Assembly: GCA_958452575.1 (NCBI GenBank)
Contig: CAUDUM010000008.1
Span: 9,787-73,786 of the forward strand
Source: an uncultured Eggerthellaceae bacterium
GTDB lineage: Bacteria; Actinomycetota; Coriobacteriia; Coriobacteriales; Eggerthellaceae
Direction of reading: 5' to 3'
DNA: 64,000 nt
Part shown: positions 1-8,482 of the stretch, piece after piece
Layout of the letters: each line of letters opens with the position of its first letter
How positions within the stretch are numbered: the first letter of the stretch is position 1
The notes under the pieces: generated by a model
Database searches by the model: none
Seen by the model: the letters and a program-made list of their open reading frames with translations, nothing else
Told to the model about the DNA's origin: nothing
Program-made: the position numbers and the translations under genes

Positions 1-2888
1 AGGGCGCTGGGGCTGAAGATGATCGAGATGGTGACATCCTGTTTTGCGTCGGCGAGGATGTCTGTCGCGGTGGCAAGGGTTCCCGTGGCGTCGCTGAAGC
101 AATCGTCTGGGACGTCCGTAAAGCCGCCCTTCGTGAACAGGATGTTGCCGCTCGAGTGGAACTGGCAGTCGGAGGGGTATTCTTTGTACCCGGGATCGAA
201 CACGGTTTTCCCCGGCTCGGCGATGCGGTGGAGCGCGAACGCCGCCGTCGTGTCGGAGTACTCCGGTCGTCCCACGATGCGCGGATACAGCCGGATCGCC
301 GCCCGATCGGTGCGGTTGTAGTCATCGAAGAACAGGTGCTTCGTCTTGATCGACAGGTCGTCGCCGACTGACAGGAACGCCGCGATCGAGTGGGAGGCGA
401 CGCTCGTGAGGGGCGAGGCGTCCCCGTCGGGGCGCGTGACCATGGTGAGCAGCACGCGGAATGCGCCGCCATCCTTCCAGCGGTTCGCCCTGCAGCCCTC
501 GTCGCACCCCACCACGTCGAAGTCGCAGTCGAACGCGTCGATGCGCGCGCAGGGCGCGGAGTTCCCGTCTGCGTCCTTGTAGTCGGCGAAGTCGAACTCC
601 ACCACCTGCGGCCTTCCCATGACGCCGTTCTCCATCTTCGCGACGGTCAGGCGCGTGCGCGTGCGCGTGCCCGTGCCCGTGGGGTAGGTGACGGGCACGA
701 TGCGCGCGATCCAGATGACGCCGTCGACGGAGAAGACCTTCTGGCGCGGGTCGCTGAACACGTGCTTGTAAACCAGGGTCTCGGTGGGCTTGAGGCCCTC
801 TGCCCCCAGGGCGAGCGGCGTGATGCTGTAGGGGTGCCCGGTCGTGGCGGATTCGGTGCGCGCCTCCTCGTAGGCGTAGCTGCCGTCGTTCTGCGCGATA
901 GCGCGCAGCTCGGCGGTGCCGGCAAGCTCTCTGTCCGTGACGGGGACGAACGACGCGTCGACGCCGTCGCCGCCCTGCAGCAGGTGCGCGTCGTCGCCGG
1001 CCATCGAGTAGCCGTATCCGCCGCCGGGGGTGTTGACGAAGAACGCCTTGTGCGCGGACGCGAACGCTTCGCCCGCCTCAAGCGATTTCTTGTCCTCGGG
1101 CCAGTTGGTCCAGATGTTGTTCCAGCGCCCGGCGTACAGGGGGATCGACCCCTTGTAGACGATGAACTGGGCGCAGATGGCCACGTCGACGCCGCCGTCG
1201 AGGTTCATGTGCGGGTTCGGCTTGCCGCGCGGCGAGAACAGCGCGTTGATGGGGAACGACAAAAAGCCCGATCCGCGCACGCCGATCGATGCCGCGCCCG
1301 ACATGCCCGCGCCCGCACCCACGGCGATCTCCAGCTTGGGCGTGAACGCGAACCCGCTGCCGCCTGAGAATTGCGGCTTTGTCTTCTCCCCGGCGTCGAC
1401 GAATTCCATGCCTGCTTCGAGTGCGAGGTAGGCGTCGACGATGAACTCGAACAGCACGTAGACAGGGAACCACGCGATGAAGAACTGCAGGGTGTAGGAC
1501 AGGTTCAGCGTGAGCTCGACGTAGCCTTTTGCGTCGCCGCGCCACACGAGCAGCTGGTCGTCCCACGTCTGGTAAAGGCCGAATCCCACCTCCAACGAGG
1601 GGCTGAACCCAAAGCCTCCCGGCACCTTGGTGAGCGCGGAGCGCTTGGTGTCAGCGATGCCCGCGTTCTTGTTGAGATAGCTTTGGAGCGCGTCTTGGGC
1701 CGTCCTGAACGCCTCGCTCGAGCAGTTCTCGTACGTGTCGCGCGTCCAGACGTTCTTGTCGCCCCGGCCGTCGGTGCCCTTGTGAAGCGACATGGACAGC
1801 TTTGCCGCGATGAAGATGTAGCTGAGCGGGTCCGTCTCGATCGTGACGGGCAAGAAGGGGATGGGCAGCTTGATGCTGCCGCCGCCGATGACGGGAATGC
1901 TTTCGGGGAGCGTGACGGAAAGGTCGCCGTTGTCCGGTGACAAGTCGGCGTCGGACGCCTCGTTGGGCACAAGTTCGTCGAGCGAGAATCGCTGCCCCGG
2001 CTCGAACGACGCCTCGTCGAGGTGTCCCCGCTTGACGACGAGGTTGGACTCGAACGTGAAGCTCTCGCCATTGCCCGCGTCGGTGGCGACGGTGATGAAG
2101 ACAGGCTTGTCCGGCGCGAACGCCTGGCTCGCGTCGTCGGTGTGGGTCGAGAGGAAGCGCCCCTCCAGCATGGCGACGGCAAGGCCGGAAGCATCGGGCG
2201 TCGCGTCTACCTGGAAGCTGGCACCGCCCTCTTGGTAGGCGGTCACGCGCACCGGGCGGCCGTCGGAGACCTCGGTTTTGACGACGAGCGCGTGCGCGTC
2301 GCGGTTGGCCGGTGTCGCGGGGAACGTGGCGGAATCGGCGTACTGGATGTCCCAGTCGTCGAACGCTGCCATGCGCGCGTAGGGATGGCCATCGGTCGGC
2401 TCGGTGGCCACGGCCAGCTCTTCCGCGCCGATGAAGCGCATCTTGCCGGTCTCGAACGTGCGGTAGCCGTCCTTCTGCACGACCACGCTGCCGAAGAAGC
2501 AGTAGTTCTGCTGAACCTCGCCCGGCTGCTGATCGGGGTCGGGCTCGCACAGCTCGCGCGCGTCCAGGACGGCGATGCCGTTGGAGTCGGTGACGGCATC
2601 GGCAGTTTTGCCGTTGTAGAGAGAGGTGATGTGCGCCGTCGCTCCCGCCACGGGCTTGAGATTGGCGGGATCCGTCACGTCGAACAGGTAGACGGGCACC
2701 TCCCAGCGCTTCACGACGTAGAGGGTATAGGGATCGCCCACGCCTGCCTCATCGGCGTGGGCCACGCGAACGAACAGTTCGCTGCCGTTGCCGAACGCGA
2801 CTACGGTTCCAGTCGCGGCGAGCAGCGAGAGAAAACCCCTGCGGGAAAAGATGGGAGCGGATGCGGAGGTGCGGTCGTTCGTGCTCAT
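1..2888 (-). CDS. Large Tat-exported protein, N-terminal part (C-terminus beyond left edge)
   Basis: An open minus-strand frame runs from an ATG at 2888, six bases after an AGGAGG ribosome binding site, to the left edge without a stop, giving at least 962 residues. The N-terminus has a twin-arginine signal (SRRGFLSLL, residues 15-23) followed by a hydrophobic stretch and an ADEAG region that could be the cleavage site, so the protein is probably folded before export. Residues about 50-110 look like a carboxypeptidase-regulatory or Ig-like fold (GATAHITSLYNG, TDSNGIAVLD). The middle has glycine-rich segments and the later part a Cys-containing stretch (CDFDVVGCDEGC). I do not recognise a catalytic motif. 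A short run of alternating Thr/Gly then Thr/Arg residues (TGTGTRTRTR) comes from a hexanucleotide-like microrepeat near 655-685. A surface or secreted structural protein is the best inference. Confidence 0.85.
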   Translation of the reverse strand, partial: MSTNDRTSASAPIFSRRGFLSLLAATGTVVAFGNGSELFVRVAHADEAGVGDPYTLYVVKRWEVPVYLFDVTDPANLKPVAGATAHITSLYNGKTADAVTDSNGIAVLDARELCEPDPDQQPGEVQQNYCFFGSVVVQKDGYRTFETGKMRFIGAEELAVATEPTDGHPYARMAAFDDWDIQYADSATFPATPANRDAHALVVKTEVSDGRPVRVTAYQEGGASFQVDATPDASGLAVAMLEGRFLSTHTDDASQAFAPDKPVFITVATDAGNGESFTFESNLVVKRGHLDEASFEPGQRFSLDELVPNEASDADLSPDNGDLSVTLPESIPVIGGGSIKLPIPFLPVTIETDPLSYIFIAAKLSMSLHKGTDGRGDKNVWTRDTYENCSSEAFRTAQDALQSYLNKNAGIADTKRSALTKVPGGFGFSPSLEVGFGLYQTWDDQLLVWRGDAKGYVELTLNLSYTLQFFIAWFPVYVLFEFIVDAYLALEAGMEFVDAGEKTKPQFSGGSGFAFTPKLEIAVGAGAGMSGAASIGVRGSGFLSFPINALFSPRGKPNPHMNLDGGVDVAICAQFIVYKGSIPLYAGRWNNIWTNWPEDKKSLEAGEAFASAHKAFFVNTPGGGYGYSMAGDDAHLLQGGDGVDASFVPVTDRELAGTAELRAIAQNDGSYAYEEARTESATTGHPYSITPLALGAEGLKPTETLVYKHVFSDPRQKVFSVDGVIWIARIVPVTYPTGTGTRTRTRLTVAKMENGVMGRPQVVEFDFADYKDADGNSAPCARIDAFDCDFDVVGCDEGCRANRWKDGGAFRVLLTMVTRPDGDASPLTSVASHSIAAFLSVGDDLSIKTKHLFFDDYNRTDRAAIRLYPRIVGRPEYSDTTAAFALHRIAEPGKTVFDPGYKEYPSDCQFHSSGNILFTKGGFTDVPDDCFSDATGTLATATDILADAKQDVTISIIFSPSA

Positions 2889-2921
2889 AAGGGCCTCCTA
2901 GCGATGGATGGGCGGTCGCTT

Positions 2922-2950
2922 TGTGTCCCTTCAGGTGCCAAAGGGACACA
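2922..2950. promoter_or_regulatory. Perfect inverted repeat upstream of the large exported protein
   Basis: TGTGTCCCTT (2922-2931) and AAGGGACACA (2941-2950) are exact 10-base arms around a 9-base spacer, 34 bases upstream of the ATG at 2888 on the minus strand. The size and place fit an operator for a dimeric regulator controlling this gene, and possibly the divergent lipoprotein gene at 3222. The rest of 2951-3221 shows no other gene. Function is inferred. Confidence 0.5.
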
Positions 2951-3221
2951 TCTAATGGCACGCTAGCGATCGGAATGCGCGGCGCTTCGCCGGTTCCGCA
3001 TCGGCGGGCTTCCTGACCAGCAGGACGAAGACCGCTGTCGGCAGAGGAGGCGGCGAGGCGCCCGATGGATGGACTGATCTGCCAACCTTCATCTTACCGT
3101 TGAGGGTCGCGTTGACTCTCACCCGTTTGGGGGCGAAAACGGGTGGGGCACCCGATGGCGGAATGGCGATACCATGCAAGCGAGTACTAAGGGATGGGGC
3201 TTGTTTTCAGGAGGATGCGCC

Positions 3222-4007
3222 ATGAAGAGGAAATCGATAGGCCTAGTCGGTATGATCGCGTTGATGGTTTGCCTTGCAGGGTGCGCCCAGACGGCGAAGA
3301 TCGAGACCGTTGAAACCATCGAGGCGGGGGAGCCCGTGCCGGTTGAGGCGGAGGTGCAGGAAGGGGATGCTCCGGCGGCGGATGCCTCGGCGGGCGACGA
3401 GGCCCTGCGCAGCTATGCCGTCGCGCGTGTCGACGGCGCGCCTGACTGGGATGCGATCCCCGTGCTCGACATCGACAACCAGCAGTGGCTCGATCCCGTG
3501 GACATCGCCGCTCATGCGCAGTTGTGCTACGACGACGAGGCCTTCTACGTGCGCATGTGGGCTGAGGAGGCGGACATCCGCGCCGAGTATCCGGCCGACG
3601 ACCTCCTTGCCAACACCTACGAGGACAGCTGCCTGGAATTCTTCCTCTCGCCCGTGCCGGGAGATGCACGCTATCTGAACTTCGAGTTCAACCCGAATTG
3701 CGCCGTGGGAGCCCAGATCGGCACCGAGAAGGCGAACCGCACCCGGCTCGTGCGCGCCGACGACGTGTACGAGGCATCTTCCACGCGCACCGAGGACGGC
3801 TGGGAGATCACCTACAAGATCCCGTTCGACTTCGTTCGCCAGCTCTATCCCGACTTCACGGCGGAATCGGGAGCCGTCCTGCGCGGCAACTTCTACAAAT
3901 GCGGCAACTTGACGGTGAGCAAGCACTACCTCTCATGGAACCCCATCGACAGCGACACGCCCAACTTCCATATGCCGGAGTGCTTCGGCGAGCTTGTGCT
4001 GGAATAG
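3222..4007 (+). CDS. Lipoprotein with CBM9-like (DOMON-type) domain
   Basis: The 261-residue product starts at the ATG at 3222, preceded by CAGGAGG at 3208-3214. An upstream in-frame ATG at 3174 would bury the signal peptide and has no good ribosome binding site. Residues 1-21 form a lipoprotein signal ending in the lipobox LAGC. After an acidic Glu/Ala/Asp-rich linker, the C-terminal ~180 residues resemble carbohydrate-binding-module family 9-like domains (DWDAIPVLDIDN, AQLCYDDEAFYVRMW, DSCLEFFLSP, YLNFEFNPNC, WEITYKIPFDF). It is therefore a membrane-anchored extracytoplasmic binding protein, perhaps for glycan or haem-like ligands. The gene stands alone between a divergent secreted protein and a long spacer. 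Confidence 0.8.
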   Translation: MKRKSIGLVGMIALMVCLAGCAQTAKIETVETIEAGEPVPVEAEVQEGDAPAADASAGDEALRSYAVARVDGAPDWDAIPVLDIDNQQWLDPVDIAAHAQLCYDDEAFYVRMWAEEADIRAEYPADDLLANTYEDSCLEFFLSPVPGDARYLNFEFNPNCAVGAQIGTEKANRTRLVRADDVYEASSTRTEDGWEITYKIPFDFVRQLYPDFTAESGAVLRGNFYKCGNLTVSKHYLSWNPIDSDTPNFHMPECFGELVLE

Positions 4008-4039
4008 CCCGAGGCGACCCGGCAACCTGGGATCGGGCG

Positions 4040-4400
4040 TTCGAATGCGTCTTCCATTCCTGCTCCGTGCCCGTCTCTGCGCCGCTCGAGTGGCGCTTGT
4101 TTGGGAAAACCGCGTTCGATGCAGGTTTTTGCCCGTTGGTCGACGTCGTCGCCGGCGGATGATGCCGTTCGCGAATGCCCGCACCGCGCTGCCTCGGCGT
4201 TTCCCCTGTTGGAGCGGGTCTTCAGTGCGTCGCTTCGGAAAGGCGTCGGGCATCGTGTTCGAAAAGAGTGCCTTTTCCTTTGCTGGATGTCGTCCAACGG
4301 AGAAAAACGCGCATTTCCGAGCGAATTGCGGAACAAGGGGACGCAGCGCGGATCCAATGCTGCTCCGTGTCCCGTCTTCGAGCGCCGCTTCCCTTGCAAC
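4040..4400. repeat. Gene-free region with degenerate internal repeats
   Basis: Between the lipoprotein stop at 4007 and the leader peptide at 4551 I see no credible gene. Related motifs recur: GCTCCGTGCCCGTCT near 4061 against GCTCCGTGTCCCGTCT near 4363, and a segment ending GGTCGACGTCGTC near 4150 against GGATGTCGTC near 4292. The similarity is imperfect and I rate it as a possible decayed repeat family only. Confidence 0.3.
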
Positions 4401-4550
4401 ATTCTTGTAGCAAGGGCGCAACATTCCGGAAACATTTCGATCCTAATCTAGGGCGCGAGCTGTTCGGCGGCAGGTGCCGCCTTGGAGCTCGGATCTGAAG
4501 GAGCGGGCGGCGCGAGCGCGTCCGCTGGGGAAAGTAGAGGTTGCCCGCAT

Positions 4551-4595
4551 ATGCTTATCGGTCTGCTGGACATTCTGGTTCTGGTGATTAGCTAG
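4551..4595 (+). CDS. Leader peptide rich in Leu/Ile/Val
   Basis: A 14-codon frame encodes MLIGLLDILVLVIS and stops at TAG 4593-4595. Ten of 14 residues are branched-chain amino acids (five Leu, three Ile, two Val). GTAGAGG at 4534-4540 can serve as ribosome binding site. The stop is followed directly by a series of competing GC-rich stems and then a Rho-independent terminator at 4648-4676, which is the layout of a ribosome-mediated attenuator. Such leaders normally precede ilv or leu biosynthetic genes; here the next gene is cstA. Expression control by charging of branched-chain tRNAs is inference; the peptide composition and terminator are seen directly. Confidence 0.7.
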   Translation: MLIGLLDILVLVIS

Positions 4596-4642
4596 CACGG
4601 GTCGGATGCATATGAGGTCCGCCCGTGAGACTGCGGGCGGCC
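4596..4642 (+). promoter_or_regulatory. Attenuator stems between leader peptide and terminator
   Basis: Segment 1 (CACGGG-T-CGGA, 4596-4606) pairs with segment 2 (TCCG-CCCGTG, 4618-4627). Segment 2 can instead pair with segment 3: GGTCCGCCCG (4616-4625) with CGGGCGGCC (4634-4642). These two helices exclude each other. Segment 1 begins one base after the leader stop codon, so a ribosome stalled on the last branched-chain codons would cover part of it. The 2:3 helix does not itself overlap the terminator, so the exact switching geometry needs structure prediction. Confidence 0.55.
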
Positions 4643-4647
4643 TGATC

Positions 4648-4676
4648 GAGGGTCGCGCAACGCGGCCCTCTTTTTG
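4648..4676 (+). terminator. Rho-independent terminator of the cstA leader
   Basis: GAGGGTCGCG (4648-4657) pairs with CGCGGCCCTC (4661-4670), with one T-G pair and a CAA loop, and is followed by TTTTT. It lies about 100 bases upstream of the cstA start, so it can only act as a conditional (leader) terminator for cstA. Confidence 0.8.
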
Positions 4677-4774
4677 TTTCCGACGCAATCACCCGGTCCA
4701 GGCCGGCATCGGCGCGCGTTGCCGGCCGCCGTTCGCGCGATAGGAGGGGAGGGCAGCCCCCGGAAAGGAACTCT

Positions 4775-6640
4775 ATGAACGGAATGATCGTCGTCGTGGT
4801 CGCCGCGGTGGTGCTTGCCGCCGGCTACCTGCTCTACGGGCGCTGGCTCGCCAAGACGTGGGGCATCGACCGTGCGGCGCTGACGCCGGCGAAGCGCATG
4901 AAGGACGGCAAGAACTTCTCGCCCGCGTCTTGCTTCACCGCGTTCTCGCACCAGTTCAGCTCGATCTGCGGCGCGGGCCCGGTGACGGGCACCATCACCG
5001 CGCTGATGTTCGGTTGGCTGCCGGTTCTTCTGTGGGTGCTGGTCGGCGGCATCTTTTTCGGGGCCGTGCACGACTTCGGCGCGCTGTACGCCAGCGTAAA
5101 GAACAACGGCAAGTCGCTTGCCCAGCTGATCGAGAAGTACATCGGCCGCACGGGCCGCAAGCTGTTCCTGCTGTTCAGCTGGCTGTTCACGATCATCGTC
5201 ATCGCGGCGTTCGTCGACATGGTGGCAGGCACCTTCCAGGCCACGTTCGATGCCCAGGGCGCGGTCGACGCCGCCAAGTCGTACGCGGGCGGCACGGCGG
5301 GCACGATCTCGATCCTGTTCACGTTCGTCGCGATCCTGTTCGGCTGGATCAACCGCCGCTTCGGCCTGTCGGGCTGGAAGGAGCTCGTGCTCGCGGTCGT
5401 GCTGTTCGTGGCGATGTTCGCCGTGGGCATGCAGTTCCCGATCTATCTGGACAAGTTCGGATGGTTTGCGGTGATCCTTGTGTATCTGCTGTTCGCAGCG
5501 GCGATGCCCATCCAAACGCTCAAGCAGCCGCGCGACTACCTTACCAGCATCATGATGATCGTCATGATCGCCTGCGCCGTGATCGGCATCTTCGTCCTGG
5601 GCGCGAGCGGCGAGGCCACCATGTCCGCGCCGATAGTCGCCGACTTCTCCGCGCTCGCCGCCAACGGAAGCTACGTGTTCCCGCTGCTGTTCGTGTCGGT
5701 CGCGTGCGGCGCGCTGTCGGGCTTCCATAGCCTGGTGTCCACCAACACCTCGTCCAAGCAGATCTCCAAGGAGCAGGATATGGTGCCGGTCGGCTACGGC
5801 GCGATGATCCTCGAGTCGTTCGTCGGCGTGCTGGCGATCGTGGTCGCGGCGATCATGTTCACGCAGCTCAACACGTCGGGCGCGCTGGGCGCCGCGGTGG
5901 GCACGCCGTTCCAGATCTTCTCGCAGGGCGTTGCGCGCGGCATGATGGCGTTCGGCATCGACGGCACGCTTGCCACGGTGTTCATGACGATGTGCGTGTC
6001 GGCGCTGGCGCTCACCTCGGTTGACGCGGTGGCGCGCATCGGCCGTCTGTCGGTGCAGGAGTTCTTCGCCAAGGGCAACGACGCTGCCGAAGACGCCGCG
6101 GCCGAGAACACCGGCGTGGCGAAGGTTCTCTCGAACACGTGGGTTGCCACGGTGCTGACTCTGGCGTTGGGCTTGGCGCTTGCGTTCGGCGGCTACCTGA
6201 ACATCTGGCCTTTGTTCGGCGCGTCCAACCAGCTGCTCGGCGGCATGACGATGATCACGCTAGCGGTGTTCTGCAAATGCACGGGACGCAAGGGCTTCAT
6301 GCTGTACGTGCCGGTGGCGTTTTTGCTCGTATGCACGTTCACGTCGCTGGTGCAGAGCACGATCGGCTGCATCAACGCGCTGTCGAGCTCGGGCGCGGCG
6401 GTCATCGCCACGTCGGGCTTGCAGCTCGTGTTCGCGATCTTGCTGATGATCCTCGGTGCGATCGTGGCGTACAACTGCCTCAAGGAGCTCTTCACCAAGG
6501 AGGCCGGCTCGCTTCCCGACGAGGAGCCCGAGTGGACCCAGATGGGCAGCGCGGAGTTCGGCAAGGGCAACGCGGGCGAGGCGGCGGGCACGACTCCTGC
6601 CGGCACGTCCGCCGCGAAGACGGCCCAGTCGCACGCATAG
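4775..6640 (+). CDS. cstA: CstA-family carbon starvation transporter (peptide/pyruvate)
   Basis: The 621-residue integral membrane protein starts at ATG 4775 with AAAGGA at 4764-4769. It has the CstA hallmark region near the N-terminus (HQFSSICGAGPVTG, then GWLPVLLWVLVGGIFFGAVH and DFGALYASVKNNGKS), and about 14-16 hydrophobic helices are visible. The Ala/Gly/Thr-rich hydrophilic tail from about residue 585 looks non-essential. Family members take up peptides or pyruvate during carbon limitation. It is a single-gene unit preceded by the leader-peptide attenuator. Because pyruvate is a precursor of valine, leucine and isoleucine, and peptides supply them, control by branched-chain amino acid availability would be coherent; that link is inference. 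Confidence 0.93.
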   Translation: MNGMIVVVVAAVVLAAGYLLYGRWLAKTWGIDRAALTPAKRMKDGKNFSPASCFTAFSHQFSSICGAGPVTGTITALMFGWLPVLLWVLVGGIFFGAVHDFGALYASVKNNGKSLAQLIEKYIGRTGRKLFLLFSWLFTIIVIAAFVDMVAGTFQATFDAQGAVDAAKSYAGGTAGTISILFTFVAILFGWINRRFGLSGWKELVLAVVLFVAMFAVGMQFPIYLDKFGWFAVILVYLLFAAAMPIQTLKQPRDYLTSIMMIVMIACAVIGIFVLGASGEATMSAPIVADFSALAANGSYVFPLLFVSVACGALSGFHSLVSTNTSSKQISKEQDMVPVGYGAMILESFVGVLAIVVAAIMFTQLNTSGALGAAVGTPFQIFSQGVARGMMAFGIDGTLATVFMTMCVSALALTSVDAVARIGRLSVQEFFAKGNDAAEDAAAENTGVAKVLSNTWVATVLTLALGLALAFGGYLNIWPLFGASNQLLGGMTMITLAVFCKCTGRKGFMLYVPVAFLLVCTFTSLVQSTIGCINALSSSGAAVIATSGLQLVFAILLMILGAIVAYNCLKELFTKEAGSLPDEEPEWTQMGSAEFGKGNAGEAAGTTPAGTSAAKTAQSHA

Positions 6641-6703
6641 CGCACGGCAGACTCGCCCAAGCGTTTGGGGCGGGGCTGCTGATTCGGCTCCGATAAACGT
6701 CGA

Positions 6704-6744
6704 TTTCTCCGGCTTTTGAACATTCTGCTCAAAAGCCGGAGAAA
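6704..6744. terminator. 16-bp hairpin downstream of cstA
   Basis: TTTCTCCGGCTTTTGA (6704-6719) and TCAAAAGCCGGAGAAA (6729-6744) are exact complements around a 9-base loop. It is 63 bases after the cstA stop and probably ends cstA transcription. It resembles the hairpin at 6919-6961: same TTTTGA-N9-TCAAAA core, different outer arms. Confidence 0.7.
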
Positions 6745-6918
6745 AGTCCCGGTTTTGAGCAGAGCATCCGATTGTCGATGACGATCAAGGCGGCCGGATA
6801 CAGAGCACGACAGAAGGAGCAGACAAAAGTCCTGTTCAGAGAGCTGCTGAGCAATTTGATTATGATCTGAAGGCAGAGGGGCCGATGCAGCGGCTTCGTT
6901 CCTGCTCAGATTGCGCAG

Positions 6919-6961
6919 ATAACTCCCCGTTTTGAGCAAGCTGTTCAAAACGGGGAGTTAT
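6919..6961. terminator. 17-bp hairpin downstream of the aldo/keto reductase gene
   Basis: ATAACTCCCCGTTTTGA (6919-6935) and TCAAAACGGGGAGTTAT (6945-6961) are exact complements around a 9-base loop. On the minus strand it lies 40 bases beyond the reductase stop at 7001 and is the likely terminator for that gene. The 6745-6918 interval holds further scattered CTGCTCA/TTTTGAGCAG words but no gene. Confidence 0.7.
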
Positions 6962-7000
6962 TTTCAGCGAGCGCGTCGAGCGCGCTGTTTCGCGGCGGCG

Positions 7001-8182
7001 TTACCTCTTTCCGACGGTGCTGCCGCGCATGAGCGCCGGCTGCTCGGGCTCCACCGAGAAGATCTCGTCGTTGATACGGTCGAAGTACTCCAAGATAGGC
7101 AGGTTCTGCGGGCAGGCGTCCTCGCACGCGCCGCAGCGGATGCACTCGGTGATCATGTTCTTGCCGGCGTTGAATCGCACGACAAAACCCATCTGATAGC
7201 CGGCGGACGCTGCGTCGCCGTAGTTGATGTAGTGGTTCAGCACGGCGAGCGACTGCGAGATGCCGATGTTTCGCGGGCACACCTTGGCGCAGTAATCGCA
7301 GCTGGTGCACTGCACGGCGCCGCCTTCCTTCAGCGCGGCACGGGCGCGGTCGATGGCGGCAAGCTCCCCGTCGTCAAGCGGCTTGAAATCCCTGAACGCG
7401 CGGCAGTTGTCCTGCACCTGCTCGAGCGCGCTCATGCCCGAAAGCGTCACAACGATGCCGGGCTGGCTGGCCGTGAAGCGCAGCGCGGCGGTGGCATATG
7501 AGTCGTTGGGCATCGCCTCGTCCAGGATGTCCTTCACCGCCTGCGGCGGATCGGCCAGGATGCCGCCCTTCACCGGTTCCATGGCGATGACGGGGAAGCC
7601 GTGCGCGTGAGCCAGCTCCACGCATTCGCGCTCACGGAAGTCGGGGCTGTCCCAATCGCTGTAGTTGGCCTGCAGTTGGATGATCTCGGCTTCGGGATAT
7701 GCGGCGATGAACCCTTCCAGCTCCTCGGGCGTGCAGTGCGTCGAAAAGCCGATGTGCTTGGCGAGCCCGCGCTCCTTCACGCTCTTCACGAACTCCCATG
7801 CGTCGAACTTCTCGAACGATGCGGTGCGGGTGCCTCCCAGGTTGTGCATGAGGTACACGTCCAGATAGTCGATGCCCAGCGTGGCGAGCGTCTCCTGCAA
7901 CTGCGCCTCCAAGTCCTCCTTGCAGGTGCAGTTGCTCCACGCCACGCACTTGGACGCGATCAGGTAAGAATCGCGTGGATGGCGCTCGACCAGCGCTTTG
8001 CGCAGGGTCTTTTCGGAATTGGGATAGGCCCAGGCGGTGTCAAAGTAGTTGCCGCCCGCCTCCATGTAGCAATCGATCATCTCGCTCACCTGCGCGATAT
8101 CGACGGTGTCGTCGGCGCGTCCGTCGAAGCGCATGCAGCCGAATCCGAGAGGGATGTTGATCTTGGAAACGTCGAAAGCCAT
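7001..8182 (-). CDS. Aldo/keto reductase with C-terminal 2x[4Fe-4S] ferredoxin domain
   Basis: The 393-residue protein starts at ATG 8182, after GGAAAGGGG; upstream in-frame codons have no ribosome binding site. Residues 1-280 are an aldo/keto reductase TIM barrel (LGFGCMRF, NYFDTAWAYPNSE, YLDVYLMHNLGG, GFSTHC, VIAMEPVKGG). Residues about 285-350 carry two Cys clusters (CTSCDYCAKVCP and CIRCGACEDACP) that bind two [4Fe-4S] clusters. This architecture is common in anaerobes and couples NAD(P)H-linked carbonyl chemistry to ferredoxin-type electron flow; the substrate is unknown. Expressed alone, with a strong hairpin downstream. Confidence 0.9.
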   Translation of the reverse strand: MAFDVSKINIPLGFGCMRFDGRADDTVDIAQVSEMIDCYMEAGGNYFDTAWAYPNSEKTLRKALVERHPRDSYLIASKCVAWSNCTCKEDLEAQLQETLATLGIDYLDVYLMHNLGGTRTASFEKFDAWEFVKSVKERGLAKHIGFSTHCTPEELEGFIAAYPEAEIIQLQANYSDWDSPDFRERECVELAHAHGFPVIAMEPVKGGILADPPQAVKDILDEAMPNDSYATAALRFTASQPGIVVTLSGMSALEQVQDNCRAFRDFKPLDDGELAAIDRARAALKEGGAVQCTSCDYCAKVCPRNIGISQSLAVLNHYINYGDAASAGYQMGFVVRFNAGKNMITECIRCGACEDACPQNLPILEYFDRINDEIFSVEPEQPALMRGSTVGKR

Positions 8183-8482
8183 GGCGGTCCCCTTTCCGAT
8201 CGAGGCGATGATGGGTTCCATTATAGGAGGTCTCGCGCCATGCGGCAGGGTCGGCACGGCGTCGAGCCTGGGCTGCACGGGCCGGGCCGTCGAACCTGCC
8301 GCCGCATGGGGCAGGGTGTCGAGCCTGCTGCCGCGTGGAGCGGCGCGACCCGTCATTCAATCCCCGGTGGACTCACAGCCGCCAGGGCTTGCGCGAAAGG
8401 AGGGCATGCCACCATTGCCGATGCATTTTTTCGCCAGCCCGGTCCGCCGACGGTGCCGGGCGATCAGGCAAGGAGAAACCAG

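Noticed and set aside
655..685. Alternating GCGCGTGC-type microrepeat as a possible CRISPR or regulatory repeat
   Set aside because: It is in frame within the exported protein gene (Thr/Gly then Thr/Arg run) and has no spacers.
390..1367. 325-codon plus-strand frame at the left edge
   Set aside because: It is antisense to the large exported protein, whose frame is continuous for 2.9 kb with a Tat signal and ribosome binding site.
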